This document shows, one piece after another, positions 55,601-63,360 of a DNA stretch of 64,000 nucleotides. The number at the start of each line of letters is the position of its first letter. The first letter of the stretch is position 1. The position numbers and the translations under genes are program-made. This DNA comes from Heloderma charlesbogerti (taxonomy: Eukaryota > Chordata > Lepidosauria > Squamata > Helodermatidae), in contig JANEZZ010002882.1 of the NCBI GenBank assembly GCA_026122225.1, positions 1,612,001 to 1,676,000 on the forward strand. The letters are read 5' to 3'. The notes under the pieces are model-generated. The model ran no database searches. It had not been told where the DNA came from and saw only the letters and a list, made by a program, of their open reading frames with translations.

Positions 55601-57367
55601 CTCCCCGACCTGAATTTTGGCAGGGCGAGGCAGGGCGCCTTCCCCCCCGGCCTGAATTTCAGCCGGGTGAGGTGGGGCGCCTCCCCCGCCGGCCTGAACT
55701 TCGGGGGGAGAACCGAAGCGCCTCCCCCCCACCGCGAAACAAGCTGCGGGACCAGGTAAGTGACTTTCGTACATCCCCACTTCCCCTCGCACATTCAGGC
55801 TAATTAGTTACTTCCTGTTTTTTTGGCAAACTATGGCTGGTACTTGTTCTGCAAGCTAGGATGGCAAACCAGGATCAAACACTGGTTTGAACTAAGCCAC
55901 TGATCTCTTAAAGTCTCTCTCTGTTAAATTAACTGTATGTAGACTTACTTCTCTGGGCTAGCCTTTGGGTCTCAGGGGAAAAACAAACAAACTTGGAATA
56001 CTCTTACAAAAGACTGAAGAAATTTCAATGTACTGGACAAAAATGTTATTCAGTTCAATGACAGTAGTTGCTTTCATTGCTTACCTTGGGCCTTCAAGAT
56101 AGAGTGGGGTAGACATATAAATAAAAGCAAGCAAACTGTTTGCAGTGTGGTGGCTTAGAGTCCAGAAGTCCCCAGTTCAACTTTTACTACTAGATGGCCT
56201 TCAATAAACCACCATCTCAGCCTCCACCCACCATCTACATTATATAAATGCTATTACAACTAACTGAAATCTTGAAAAAATTAACTTACCAGTATGTACT
56301 GTAACTACTGCAGTCCATGCACACTGTATGTTGAACCTTCTCTGGCTTTTCTGTTTTCTTGTGGTTAATTAAAGAAACTTGGGCATCTTCAAAATGCTTC
56401 TTTGCATGGCCATTTACATATCTTAAAGGAGGAACAAAAAGCAGCAAGATTTCAGGAGCCTTCTTCTCATACTGCCGTATGTATCTATAAGTAGCAAATT
56501 AACTCTAAGTGCAGTAGCATTAGCTCCTTCTTTCTACCATTGCCCAATTTCTCTCAGATTTTACATGCTAACATGCAGCATGCTTTGGAAGCACTTCAGG
56601 AGAATTAAACTCAACTTCAGCTTTTGACATTTTTGCTCAATTAAGGATTTGTTGTTGCTGGTCCAATAAAAGACACCACAAAACTTCTGAAAAAAGGCAA
56701 ATTTATCTTTCCCAGATTATCTATCATTTTAAGTAAAGGGCAGCACTCTTATTCTTAAATCTTCTAATTGTAAAATATTTTTCACCTTAATATGTATTCA
56801 GGAGTCAAATGGATTTCTGTTTTTAAGTGGCAGAACATGGCAGCAGAAGCAGAGAGTAGCAGCTGGAAGAAGGAATACCTTCTCATGGGGAATATGTGCA
56901 TGGCTGCCATTTAATTGAGGGAATCTCCATTTCCTTGGCCAAGGCCCCCAAAATACTGGCACCAGAACTGTGAACTTTCAACATTTTTCTGGGACGATGA
57001 CTGCTTAAAACCAGCAGTGGCCAACCTTTTTGGCCACATCAGTCACAAAGCACAAGGTCACACCTTGCTGCGGTTTTACCTCTACTCACTTAAAAACACT
57101 GAAGGAGTGCAGGCCCAAGTCTATGCCAAAGCTAGGCTAACCAACTCTTCTGCTCCTGTCCAAACATGCCACAAACCTCTGCTGCTTATGCTTTTTCATC
57201 ACACCATGCAGCAAGTAGGCCACACATATTTTAACATCAACGTGGAGAGACTATGAAAGAAACGCCAACTCTCCTGCAGTAATCCCACTGTCGGTTCTAC
57301 ACCCACCTTCCACAGTGGACACTTGAGCAGGTCAGGCAGATCCACGGACTTTTGTTAGATCGGCACA
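28619..57367 (-). CDS. USP3: USP3, ubiquitin-specific protease 3 (14 exons, first coding exon outside window)
   Basis: Nuclear deubiquitinase known to act on monoubiquitinated histones H2A/H2B and in DNA-damage signalling. Fourteen exons splice in frame and total 1472 nt, i.e. 490 residues plus TAA 28619-28621. The human protein has 520 residues; the missing 30 correspond exactly to coding exon 1, which I could not find and which should lie right of the window. The product has an N-terminal zinc-finger UBP domain, a basic linker and a complete USP fold with Cys box and His box. No stop or frameshift is present. Introns are large and repeat-rich (up to about 8.2 kb). Exon positions are in the block entries. 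I saw no clear AATAAA for the 3' UTR; an ATTAAA at 25696-25701 is one possibility. Confidence 0.97.
28812..29090 (-). mobile_element. Interspersed repeat interrupted by a BovB tail
   Basis: GGAAGAGCCCTGCGGGAACA, CCAGCCCAGCATTCTGCTCA and the later CCCTTTTAAAGCTGTATAGT and TTGGTGGCTATCA belong to one repeat (same family as 22390-22625). Between 28998 and 29041 a BovB-type 3' end (TGTTGTTGTTCAGTCATG, TTCGACTCTTCATGACCC) interrupts it. Confidence 0.65.
28998..29041 (-). mobile_element. Very short BovB-type 3' tail, nested
   Basis: About 44 bp matching the extreme 3' end of the BovB copies at 20808 and 59441. Boundaries are approximate and no convincing target-site duplication was seen. Confidence 0.6.
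29211..29341. mobile_element. hAT-like MITE with 8-bp TSD
   Basis: 131-bp palindromic element with ends CAGGTGTGGGGAA and TTCCCCATCCCTG. The flanking 8-mers CTTGAAAT (29203-29210) and CTTTAAAT (29342-29349) match at 7 of 8. The internal CTCCAGATG / CAACTCCCATCAGCCC / GGGAGTTGCAGTC structure is the family hallmark; related copies are at 58663, 59257, 60299 and 62005. Confidence 0.8.
30235..30272. repeat. CT/AC simple repeat
   Basis: CTCGCTCGCTCTCTCTC followed by an AC dinucleotide run, in the USP3 intron 28785-32002. Confidence 0.8.
31467..31510. repeat. GT-rich microsatellite
   Basis: A GT dinucleotide run (about 10 units) grading into GCGC/CACG alternation. Such purine-pyrimidine tracts can adopt Z-DNA. 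Intronic to USP3. Confidence 0.8.
31600..31655 (+). mobile_element. LINE 3' tail fragment
   Basis: CACCCAGAGAGCTTCAGTTA, then GGGCAGTATAAAAATGTAAT and AAATAAAT. The same tail type occurs at 52118-52200. Confidence 0.55.
32297..33719. other. USP3 intron with SINE
   Basis: Contains the tRNA-derived SINE 33072-33260; the remainder (including GC-rich 32490-32830) shows nothing I recognise. Confidence 0.45.
33072..33260 (-). mobile_element. tRNA-derived SINE (second copy)
   Basis: Same family as 7733-7925: CCCAGCCCTACCTGAAGATG, CCGGGGATCAAACCCGGGAC and CTTCTGCACACAAAGCAGGG. The B-box complement is at 33207-33218. The A-box end is more diverged. Confidence 0.7.
34251..35900. other. USP3 intron with LINE tail
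   Basis: A minus-strand LINE tail lies at 34998-35100, beginning with TTTA/TTCA tetranucleotide repeats (34998-35037) and followed by CCAGCCACTCTGGGCAATGT. No other feature was identified. Confidence 0.5.
34998..35160 (-). mobile_element. LINE 3' tail with TTTA repeat
   Basis: On the minus strand: CATTGCCCAGAGTGGCTGGG, then GACCAGCCAGATG, ending in AATA/AATG tetranucleotide repeats. This is a common reptile LINE 3' end pattern. Confidence 0.55.
36048..40650. other. USP3 intron
   Basis: Contains one inverted-end repeat (37775-38272) with an internal GTGC-rich run near 38140-38178. The rest is without recognisable features. Confidence 0.45.
37775..38272. mobile_element. Repeat with about 80-bp inverted ends
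   Basis: The left end 37775-37857 (AGTCCTATGGCACCTGAGAG ... CCACTTCATCAGATGCATGA) pairs with the right end 38183-38272 read on the minus strand (GTGGCACCTTAAAGACGAAT ... CCACTTGATGCATGG). A further left-type end is at 41475-41560. It looks like a non-autonomous DNA transposon; family uncertain. Confidence 0.6.
41130..41160. repeat. GA/GT microsatellite
   Basis: A GA dinucleotide run directly followed by a short GT run, in the large USP3 intron 40765-48964. Confidence 0.8.
42252..43951 (+). pseudogene. CR1 LINE ORF2 fragment (reverse transcriptase), broken
   Basis: LINE CR1 ORF2 from just after the endonuclease to within the reverse transcriptase, antisense to USP3. Recognisable blocks: [15 protein letters not shown] start near 42332, [57 protein letters not shown] and the catalytic FADD in [10 protein letters not shown]. 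Breaks: TAA at 42664-42666 where the copy at 46322-48460 has CAA; a 1-nt deletion near 43757 shifts the frame inside INGxFSNWGE; PQSS replaces PQGS. It ends abruptly where the tail of another CR1 starts at 43952. Confidence 0.92.
43952..44310 (-). mobile_element. CR1 LINE 3' end, with snap-back 5' junction
   Basis: CATAGAATCATAGAATAGTA marks the 3' terminus on the minus strand, followed by the CR1 3' UTR complement (GTTGGAAGGGGCTACAAGGC). It matches 46322-46670. Near its 5' end, GTACTTGAAGAGT (44260-44272) is repeated inverted at 44293-44305. Confidence 0.85.
44571..45011 (-). pseudogene. CR1 ORF2 endonuclease domain, truncated
   Basis: An AP-endonuclease-like domain from CR1 ORF2. Motifs: [20 protein letters not shown] (the N-box), [17 protein letters not shown] (catalytic Glu), [13 protein letters not shown] and VVGVYYRPR. 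The frame is open to the deletion junction and stops a few codons into the terminal repeat. The C-terminal part of the endonuclease (GDFN, SDH motifs) is absent. Confidence 0.82.
45063..45740 (-). CDS. CR1 ORF1 protein with SGNH esterase domain
   Basis: An open reading frame of 225 residues. CR1 ORF1 proteins bind RNA and carry an SGNH-hydrolase (esterase) domain whose role in retrotransposition is unsettled. Visible here: [17 protein letters not shown] (GDS block with nucleophile Ser, about residues 63-67), [16 protein letters not shown] (block III Asn), [13 protein letters not shown] and [14 protein letters not shown] (DGxH block with catalytic Asp and His). The start is probably not the true ORF1 start because the sequence upstream seems shifted in frame. 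It belongs to a transposon in a USP3 intron and is not a host gene. Confidence 0.8.
   Translation of the reverse strand: MPVEAMELWNRFQVLEDETGGQPAEEELQGNLHESEQEAEGQSSRGDETQAYNKKKRRVVVVGDSLLHGIKTQVCRKDPWTRQVCCLPGGRIRDVTERLPALIKPTDRYPFLLIHVGTNDTAKWSDEEITSDFEALGRKLKNFGAQVVFSSILAVVRRGIERERKILRVNDWLRRWCQCKRLGFWDHWLYFLEDGLLARDGLHLTKDGKNVFGHSMKNIIRRALK
46322..48460 (-). pseudogene. CR1 LINE reverse transcriptase half, several stops
   Basis: A 5'-truncated CR1 with an intact 3' end at 46322. The minus strand reads from [20 protein letters not shown] through [52 protein letters not shown] and the C-terminal [20 protein letters not shown]. Premature stops: TAG 48209-48211, TAG 47639-47641 (CAG in the 42252 copy), TAG 47045-47047 and a stop at 46565-46567. 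It is nearly identical to the plus-strand copy at 42252-43951 over about 1.3 kb. Confidence 0.92.
49079..50918. other. USP3 introns flanking the Cys-box exon
   Basis: The intron 49079-49588 shows nothing. The intron 49672-50918 contains an inverted-repeat MITE (50185-50458), a MIR-like stretch near 50510-50565 and a diverged palindromic repeat at 50812-50890. Confidence 0.45.
50185..50458. mobile_element. MITE with about 86-bp inverted arms
   Basis: The left arm 50185-50270 (CTTGGCTCCTCCCACCAACA ... CACCAGGAAGAAAAAGCTTA) matches the right arm 50372-50458 on the opposite strand (AGCTTTTTCTTCCTGGTGAG ... GGAGGAGCCAAGCAGGAGCG). The interior is also weakly palindromic around 50321. No target-site duplication was determined. 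Confidence 0.7.
52118..52200 (+). mobile_element. LINE 3' tail fragment
   Basis: CTGCCCAGAGAGCTTTGGCT, then GTACAGAAATGTAATAAATA is the same tail as at 31600-31655. Confidence 0.55.
52201..54944. other. USP3 intron, mostly featureless
   Basis: Unique-looking AT-rich intron sequence with a GA-rich simple repeat at 54824-54846. No coding evidence. Confidence 0.4.
55030..55112. repeat. Nested hairpin in the left GC-rich part
   Basis: GGCGGAGAATTT (55030-55041) pairs with AAATTCTCCGCC (55101-55112). Inside, GGCCGAATG and CATTCGGCC form a second stem around 55060-55083. Confidence 0.85.
55240..55568. repeat. Large nested palindrome inside the fold-back element
   Basis: Arms of about 154 and 175 bp differ mainly by a roughly 20-bp loss at the outer left end. 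Both run from GTGAATTAAAAAA outside to ATGGGCG at the centre. Each arm contains two smaller inverted repeats of GTGATAGGCTACGTAA separated by a shared GGAAATCTAG/CTAGATTTCC block. Confidence 0.9.
55580..55735. repeat. About 44-bp GC-rich imperfect tandem repeat
   Basis: Units share the pattern GGCCTGAATTTCAGCCGGG, then GGGGCGCCTCCCCC; about three to four copies. This is the right GC-rich part of the fold-back element. Confidence 0.7.
56422..57306. other. USP3 intron, nothing recognised
   Basis: AT-rich intron. A hAT-like start (CAGCAGTGGCCAACCT near 57012) was noticed without a partner end. Confidence 0.4.
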
Positions 57368-58662
57368 CTGTTGGGCAGAAAAAACACAGATGAGAAACAC
57401 AGGCTGCAATGTGGTCGTGTAAGCTGATTTTTGAGCTATGTAATCTCTCTTTTTCAATAGTTATATAAAGTAAAACATTTTCTCAAAGATATTTCTACAG
57501 TATCAATAGTTCCAAAATAGACAGCTCCAGCAAACTAGAGGAGAAATCTGGCAGAATGAGGGTGGATGGTATGCAAACATTAACTAGGGAATGGATATAT
57601 GTTTTAAGATTAGAACATTACATTTTACATATGGTATTTTCACTATAAAATGTTCCCAGTTTCACACACTCCTTCCTCACTATGTTGTATGCTTTCCTGC
57701 TTAGTATATTTAATGATCTAGGGTTATAGTTCAAGAATACCACAAAAAGCAAACACATAATCAGAATCTTAATATAAATACTTTGATTTTCGTAGATGAA
57801 ACTATATTGATCAAATTTAAGTGAGTCAAACTGATTACTGAAACTTTACTGTCCTAAATCAGAACCAAAGTCACAACTGAACCAGAACTAAATAAAAAAT
57901 GGAAAGGTCTGACACACTGTTTATGATATAACACTCTCATATTGAAGCATGAATAAACTCATGTCCAAGTATCAATGCACTCCACTTATAACTGTGATTA
58001 AAACAGACATCTGAGATATTAGAAAGAAAATGAAAACCCATAAGCTACATTGTAACAATCAGATACCAGACACTTCTACGGAGGGCAGTCTATTTTGTAA
58101 TGATTGGGATGAGGATTAGTAAATAGTAAGTAGGGATTTCTTTTCTTGCTCTCATTAATGATTGACTTGAGGATCTGAAATGCTTTCTTGATGTACTGAG
58201 AATGTTTCTCCATTTTATACAAATTCTTAACACCAGCCACAACATCCAAATATTCTCCAAAGTGAGGTCATGAGGAATACAATACAGTGGCCAATTCTGA
58301 CATTGTGAATTACTATTTCAAGTCAAAGGAAAAGCTCAGTTCCATCCTTCTCCAATAATGTAACTGTTCCTATCTACCCATTTCAACCTGCTCAGAAGGT
58401 AGACCATGGTCCATGAATGGACATGTGGTCAATTTTTAGTGGACCTCTTAATACCTGCTGGCTGTTGAAATCATAGAAAGAATGCTTGACTAGCAGAAAG
58501 TCATTTCTTAGATTCTTAAGGAAGAGTGCATATTTGGAATCACTTCACAGATCAGTTATTCCTTAATGATATGCTCTACTTCATTACCGTAACTACGAAC
58601 AGAAGTCTATACTGAGACAGTTTACTTCTGAAAGATCAAAGACTGCTCAATTTATCCTTTAT

Positions 58663-58788
58663 GATTTCCCCAACCTGGTGCCCCCAGACTACAACTCCCA
58701 TCACCCCCAGCCAGCATGGCCAACGGCCCAGCTGGTGATGGTGGGATATGTACCCCTACACATCTGGAGGGCACCACTTCCAACACCC
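58663..58788. mobile_element. hAT-like MITE (CCAGACTACAACTCCCATC family)
   Basis: CCCCAACCTGGTGCCCCCAG, ACTACAACTCCCATCACCC and GCCAGCATGGCCAACGGCCC, with an inverted end CATCTGGAGGGCACC, define the family. Diverged copy without a clear duplication. Confidence 0.65.
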
Positions 58789-59256
58789 TAGGGAATCAAA
58801 CTACTCCACTAAGACCAGTAATAATCGCACACTGCTGAAACATTGCTCTTTCTGGGCCACATTGCAGTCACAAGTATCCTCTTCATTGCTAGCTATAGCA
58901 GTATGCATATTTGGAGAAATTTTAAGTACTACATCTATAAAGTCACATAGGTTCAGTTCCATACAAGCTACAAAACACAACTATCTGTCTCTACAAACTT
59001 TGACAGCTGAGCCAGCATGTTTGAAGGCAGGCATACCAGAAGAAACAGCTGCACGCAACTATAGTTCCAGAAAAACCAAAACTTCTTTAACAGCAGTGAG
59101 ATGCCACAGAGCACCATGGGAGTTAATAGCTCAACTCAGACATCACGTCAAACCACTGTTTGCACTAACCATAGCTTTAACTCAAACCATGAGACTTGAG
59201 CTTCTGGACAAAGGGGCAAACCATGATTTACCCTTATACTTGTCTGCTTTGCAGTT

Positions 59257-59392
59257 CAGCAGTGGGCAGACGGTAGTTCTCCAGATGTCTGAGACTTCAA
59301 CTCCCAGAAGCTACTGCCAGCTTGGCTAATGTTCAGGAATACTGGGACCTGAAGTCCAAAACACCTGGAGATCTACTTTCTGCCCACCCTTG
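59257..59392. mobile_element. hAT-like MITE
   Basis: Ends CAGCAGTGGGCAGA and TCTGCCCACCCTTG are inverted, with internal CTCCAGATGTCTGAGACTTC / ACACCTGGAGATC. The flanking 8-mers do not match well. Confidence 0.65.
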
Positions 59393-59440
59393 CTCTAGAT
59401 GCAGAAGCCTCTAGAGGTTAACTATGGTTTGTGAATTCAT

Positions 59441-59603
59441 TTGTTGTTCAGTCGTTAAGTCATGTCCGACTCTTCGTGACCCCATGGACCAGAGCACGCC
59501 AGGCCTTCCTGTCCTCCACTCTCTCCTGGAGTGTGCTCAAGTTCATATTCATTGCATCGGTGATGCTGTCTAGCCATCTCATCTTCTGCCGTCCCCTTCT
59601 CCT
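59441..59603 (-). mobile_element. BovB/RTE LINE 3' fragment with perfect 13-bp TSD
   Basis: A 163-bp copy with the same sequence as 20808-20966 (GTCCGACTCTTCGTGACCCC, ATGGACCAGAGCACGCCAGG). It is flanked by identical 13-mers TTTGTGAATTCAT at 59428-59440 and 59604-59616. The 5' truncation point is within a few bases of that in the other copy. Confidence 0.9.
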
Positions 59604-60298
59604 TTTGTGAATTCATACATCATACCGAACAGTAGTTACATTTCCTTAACTCGGTGTGCCTGAATTGAGCAATTATATAAATGCTGAAAATATATATAAC
59701 CAGACTTGCAAGAACAACAAAGCTCTTCTAGGTGTGAAATTTGAGTTTACCATTAAATTCCTTAACACAGCAACAGTCAAGAGAAAAACAGAATGCAGTT
59801 GTTCTGCAAGCTTTAACTAAAGTGTCTTCAACAACAACTGCCTACTATTTAGTCCAGCTAGCCAAAAAGTATCTGTGATGCCATAAGGCAGCTTGAATTG
59901 AGTCATATGTCTCTTTTCATCAATATCCTGTTAACGTTTTCCATTGCATAACAGAGGAGAGAGAGTGTACCGCTGTTTACAACGTAATAACTTGGGAATC
60001 TGCTATGCTTGTTGGTTATTTACACACCAGCCAAAGCTATCCTTGCAAATAATTTACACTATTTCTAAGAGCAAAACACAGAAACATAGAAACAATATTT
60101 AGCTTTCAAGCATGACAATTCAGATGGCCTTTTAAACTTTAGACAATGGCTTAACGGGGTCTTAACAGCTTATTTTGCCTAGCTGTTAGTTCAGCACTTC
60201 ACATATATCACCCCAGTAACCCTTACAAAACCCTGCTAAGGTAGGCCACTATTAGCTGCATATTGCTGCGGTGGGGAGAGTGAAGCAAAGATATAGAG

Positions 60299-60434
60299 GA
60301 GGAATGGGGAATATGTGGCCCTCCAGACACTGCTGGACTGCAACTCCAATCATCCGTCATCATGGCTTAGGCTGGCTAGGGCTGATGGGAGCTGCGGTCC
60401 AACAACATCTAGAGGGCCATATATTCCCCACCCT
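60299..60434. mobile_element. hAT-like MITE with decayed 8-bp TSD
   Basis: Inverted ends GAGGAATGGGGAATATGTGG and ATATTCCCCACCCTG. The flanking 8-mers ATATAGAG (60291-60298) and ATGTGGAG (60435-60442) differ by two transitions. The internal sequence is the same family as 29211-29341. Confidence 0.75.
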
Positions 60435-60619
60435 GATGTGGAGGTTTTCCTAAGGACACCTATTGAGCTCACTTGCGATGAGAATTAAACCAGATAATTT
60501 TTGGTTTGCCCTCACTATTCCTAGCTACCTCAGCTCTCAAAACTCCAATCCAATCAGATTAGCACAAACCCTAGGGGTTCATCAAACAGAGCTTTTCTCC
60601 TGCTATTGAGATGACTCTC

Positions 60620-60660
60620 TCTTGGAAGTTTGCAGGCTCTTTACCTGCAAACTTCCAAGA
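60620..60660. repeat. 17-bp perfect hairpin
   Basis: TCTTGGAAGTTTGCAGG (60620-60636) is perfectly complementary to 60644-60660, with a 7-nt loop CTCTTTA. Confidence 0.9.
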
Positions 60661-61014
60661 CACCATTACCCTCCAGGGTGTCTCCCACCATCTCCTCCAG
60701 CCTATCTCGTGCCCGAAACGCAAAAAAAATTGTATTTTTTCCAGCCCATTGAACAGGAGCACCTCCCTGTGAAATTCTCCAATAGCGGAAGAAACCGCTG
60801 TGTGTGTTTGTTTTCCGTTGTTGGGGGAGCGGTCAGGATGAGATTTGACAGGAGCAAGGGCAAGAATCGCCTGCGGAATGTGTCCCCTGCCTCTGCATTT
60901 CTCATTTGGAGGGAGAAGAGGGTAAAATGCCTCCCTGTATTGAAGGGAGACACATCTGATCCCCCACCCCACCAAGCTCAGAAGCAATGTCCTCTGTTGC
61001 TTCAGAGCACCCTA

Positions 61015-61200
61015 TTAAGTTCAGTGGGGCTTACTCCCAAGTATGTGTGCTGAGGGTTGACGACTTACAGGGTGATCTTATGTCTACTCAGAAGTAAGCC
61101 TCACTGAGTTCAATGCAGCTTACTCCCACATAAGTGTGCCATGGGCTGCAGACTTACACCACAATCTTACATTTTATGTCTACTCAGAAGTAAGTCAGAG
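61015..61200. repeat. Two tandem units of a palindromic short repeat
   Basis: GTCTACTCAGAAGTAAG occurs twice, about 96 bp apart, each with GCTTACTCCCA blocks nearby. Same family as the palindrome at 1741-1815. Confidence 0.6.
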
Positions 61201-62004
61201 GTTTCCTGCGGGCTGTGAGAAAAAAGTACAGTAGAAGTTAAGCTACAAAAACAAGACTCCCCCACCACCCTTTGCACACATGCCAGGGAAGGAGGAAGGC
61301 ACTCCCTCCGCTCAAACCACGTGGCTGGTGGCTGCCGTGTAAAGAAGGCTTCCTAATCCCACAAAGAAACCGAAAGCAGGAAGCTCCGGAAAGGATGTGG
61401 GTTTTTGCGGGGGGTTTGCTTAATGTAGAAACACACCTAGTCTCTTGTATGATCAAAAAGGGTTTTCGGTAGATGAGTTCTCTGTGGGTTCCACACTTAG
61501 ACATGGGAGGGGGAAAAGGAGAAGGAAAGTGAAGCAGGATAAAACAGCAGACAAACACGAAACAGGCCTTACAGAGGAGCTGAGTCAGGAGCCTTGAGGC
61601 AATGCTGAAGGCAACTTTAAAAAGCACACTTCTAAAGGACATCTAATAAAACCTGGTGTCTCCCTTGCAAATCATCACTGTCTGAATATGTATTAGACTT
61701 TCTGGGAGACAATTAAGGACCCATAGCTAAAAATACAACTGGTCAGTTCACATAAATGAGCAATTTTGCCCTTCCTCCAACTCTGACCTCACTGGTGTCT
61801 TGGCTTCCTGTCTTCCAATCTCACTACTCCCTTCCTACAGTGCAGTTCCTTGGCCCTGTGCAAGATTATTTCTTCCTCTGGATTTTCTCTCTCATTCACC
61901 CCTTTTCCCCTAAATTGTATGCCTTCGCTGCTGCCTATGCCTTCAGGAAACGTTCAATATTCCATTGCTGTCACAGTCACCCAAAGCAATTAGCCTACAT
62001 CACT

Positions 62005-62133
62005 CTTACTCAACCTAATGCCCTCCAGATGTTTTGGACTACAACTCCCAGAATTCTTGGCCATTGGCCATGCTGGCTGGCGTTGATGGGAGTTGACATC
62101 CAAACATCTGGAAGGCACCAGTATGGGGAAGGC
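62005..62133. mobile_element. hAT-like MITE
   Basis: CCCTCCAGATGTTTTGGACT, ACAACTCCCAGAATTCTTGG and the inverted end CATCTGGAAGGCACC. Same family as 29211-29341; outer ends are diverged. Confidence 0.65.
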
Positions 62134-63159
62134 TGGCCTACATGATGCCACTGCAGTTATGGTAATAGTTATGAGGTACAAGCTCACAGACAAGCTGATG
62201 GCAGCCAGGTTTTAAGACTATATAACATTACTAATTGAAGTGGAAAATATAGTTCTGCCTCCCTCAAACCCGGCCTATATACTAAGAAAAACAAGGCTAT
62301 CTTCTGTAACTGTAGAGACTAATAAGATCTGTTGACAGAGAAATGATGATGACTACATTTCCAGGGAACCAGCAATGCTGAAAAGAGTAGGAACATTTAC
62401 AGAACACAACCAAGGAGATATAGGGGGGGAAAACAAGCCAATTCAATAGCGTGGTTGTTTATAATTTTATTTAATGTGCTTCCTTAAAAGAATGAATAGC
62501 TCTCAGCCACACCAGATTGAAGTCCAATGTCGTCCACTACGTATGCACATGCCCAATTGGAGATTTGGTTTTCATTCAGCAATCAAGATGTTATCAGCAC
62601 TGGCTGAGCAAGAGCATAGAAAGTTGTTTTGCACTTGTGGGGAAGGAGCAAGAAAGTACAAACTTGGATTGCAGCCACAACCACCTCCCTAATCAGCCTT
62701 GAAGCATGCTGCCAACCTAAATATCCAAGAGGTGGTGAAGCAACACTGTGTATTGCAAATTTCCTTGATGCAACAATCCCTCACCTGGAAAATGTACTTG
62801 GATGCTTATTTTCCAGCTCTTAATTAACATTGAATATCACAGAATTCAAGGGTCTCATATTTTGAAGCAATTACCTTTAATTCAGCAAACTGAAAATCAC
62901 ATCTGACATTTAAAATCCTAATGAACAAAATGCAGCATGAATCACTGCTAGTAAACACAGATCAGCTGTGAGGAGAATCTGAAGCCTATGAAGTCTTAAC
63001 TGGGGAAGGAGGCCAACACCTGTCTTTCAGTGCTGAAATTTTATTATGGAGAAGCTTCATCTGCCTTCAATGTCATGCTGATGACCACACTGCACGGCAC
63101 AATGTCCTTACAGCACAATGTGTGATGCTGAACCTGCAAAACACTTCTGCAGCTCACCT

Positions 63160-63360
63160 CAGACATTATGACCAAACCATGGTTTGCTGATAGGAATGAG
63201 CTTCACACTCATGCATGTCCTCCTCCGTGCACTTCCATTTAATTCCTCACATCCCAATTTGAAGTAACCTTAGTTTGCCATCATATTCAAATCAGGAAAA
63301 CCATAGCTTGACCCCAAACCAGAACTGGAAGCCCACTTCAAGTTGTGGTTTCTAATTCCA
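63160..63360. mobile_element. Palindromic MITE-like repeat
   Basis: AAACCATGGTTTGC, CACTCATGCATGTCCTCCTC and TAGTTTGCCATCATATTCAA resemble the split MITE at 54945-55905. Boundaries are approximate. Confidence 0.5.

Larger units (their letters stand above)
55023..55779. mobile_element. Novel-looking 757-bp fold-back, hAT-like non-autonomous element
   Basis: It is flanked by identical 8-mers CTTCCCCT (55015-55022 and 55780-55787). The ends begin TAGGGATG (left) and TGGGGATG (right, minus strand), like hAT termini. Inside is a large palindrome 55240-55568 centred at 55393/55394 (GCGCCCATGGGCGC). Its arms contain four copies of a hairpin built on GTGATAGGCTACGTAA: 55261-55289 (partial), 55307-55348, 55442-55482 and 55500-55541. 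The outer parts are GC/CpG-rich, with a second nested hairpin at 55030-55112 and a roughly 44-bp tandem at 55580-55735. It encodes no transposase. Confidence 0.8.
54945..55905. mobile_element. Older palindromic MITE split by the fold-back element
   Basis: The left part 54945-55022 (GGCTTGATTCAAACATAATA ... CTCACTCATGTCCTCC) and right part 55780-55905 (CAAACTATGGCTGGTACTTG, GGATGGCAAACCAGGATCAA) are inverted relative to each other. They resemble 63160-63360. The younger element at 55023-55779 sits between them. Confidence 0.6.
51857..57367 (-). other. USP3: USP3 zinc-finger UBP exons
   Basis: Three exons: 57367-57307 (61 nt, [19 protein letters not shown]), 56421-56290 (132 nt, [15 protein letters not shown] and [15 protein letters not shown]) and 51940-51857 (84 nt, [17 protein letters not shown]). 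They carry most Cys/His ligands of the ZnF-UBP domain, which binds the free ubiquitin C-terminus in this family. The N-terminal ligands are in the missing first exon. The 4.3-kb intron between the last two exons contains the fold-back element at 55023-55779. Confidence 0.94.

Noticed and set aside
54998..55803. GC-rich region as a CpG-island promoter of USP3
   Set aside because: It lies between USP3 coding exons and is bounded by a target-site duplication, so it is an inserted element; the true promoter should be right of the window.
58748..59329. 193-codon plus-strand frame
   Set aside because: No recognisable domain, antisense to USP3, and it runs through repeat sequence (hAT-like MITE pieces).
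60571..60987. 138-codon minus-strand frame as the missing USP3 first exon or an upstream gene
   Set aside because: The protein does not resemble the USP3 N-terminus, no donor of the right phase was found, and part of it is the 17-bp hairpin.
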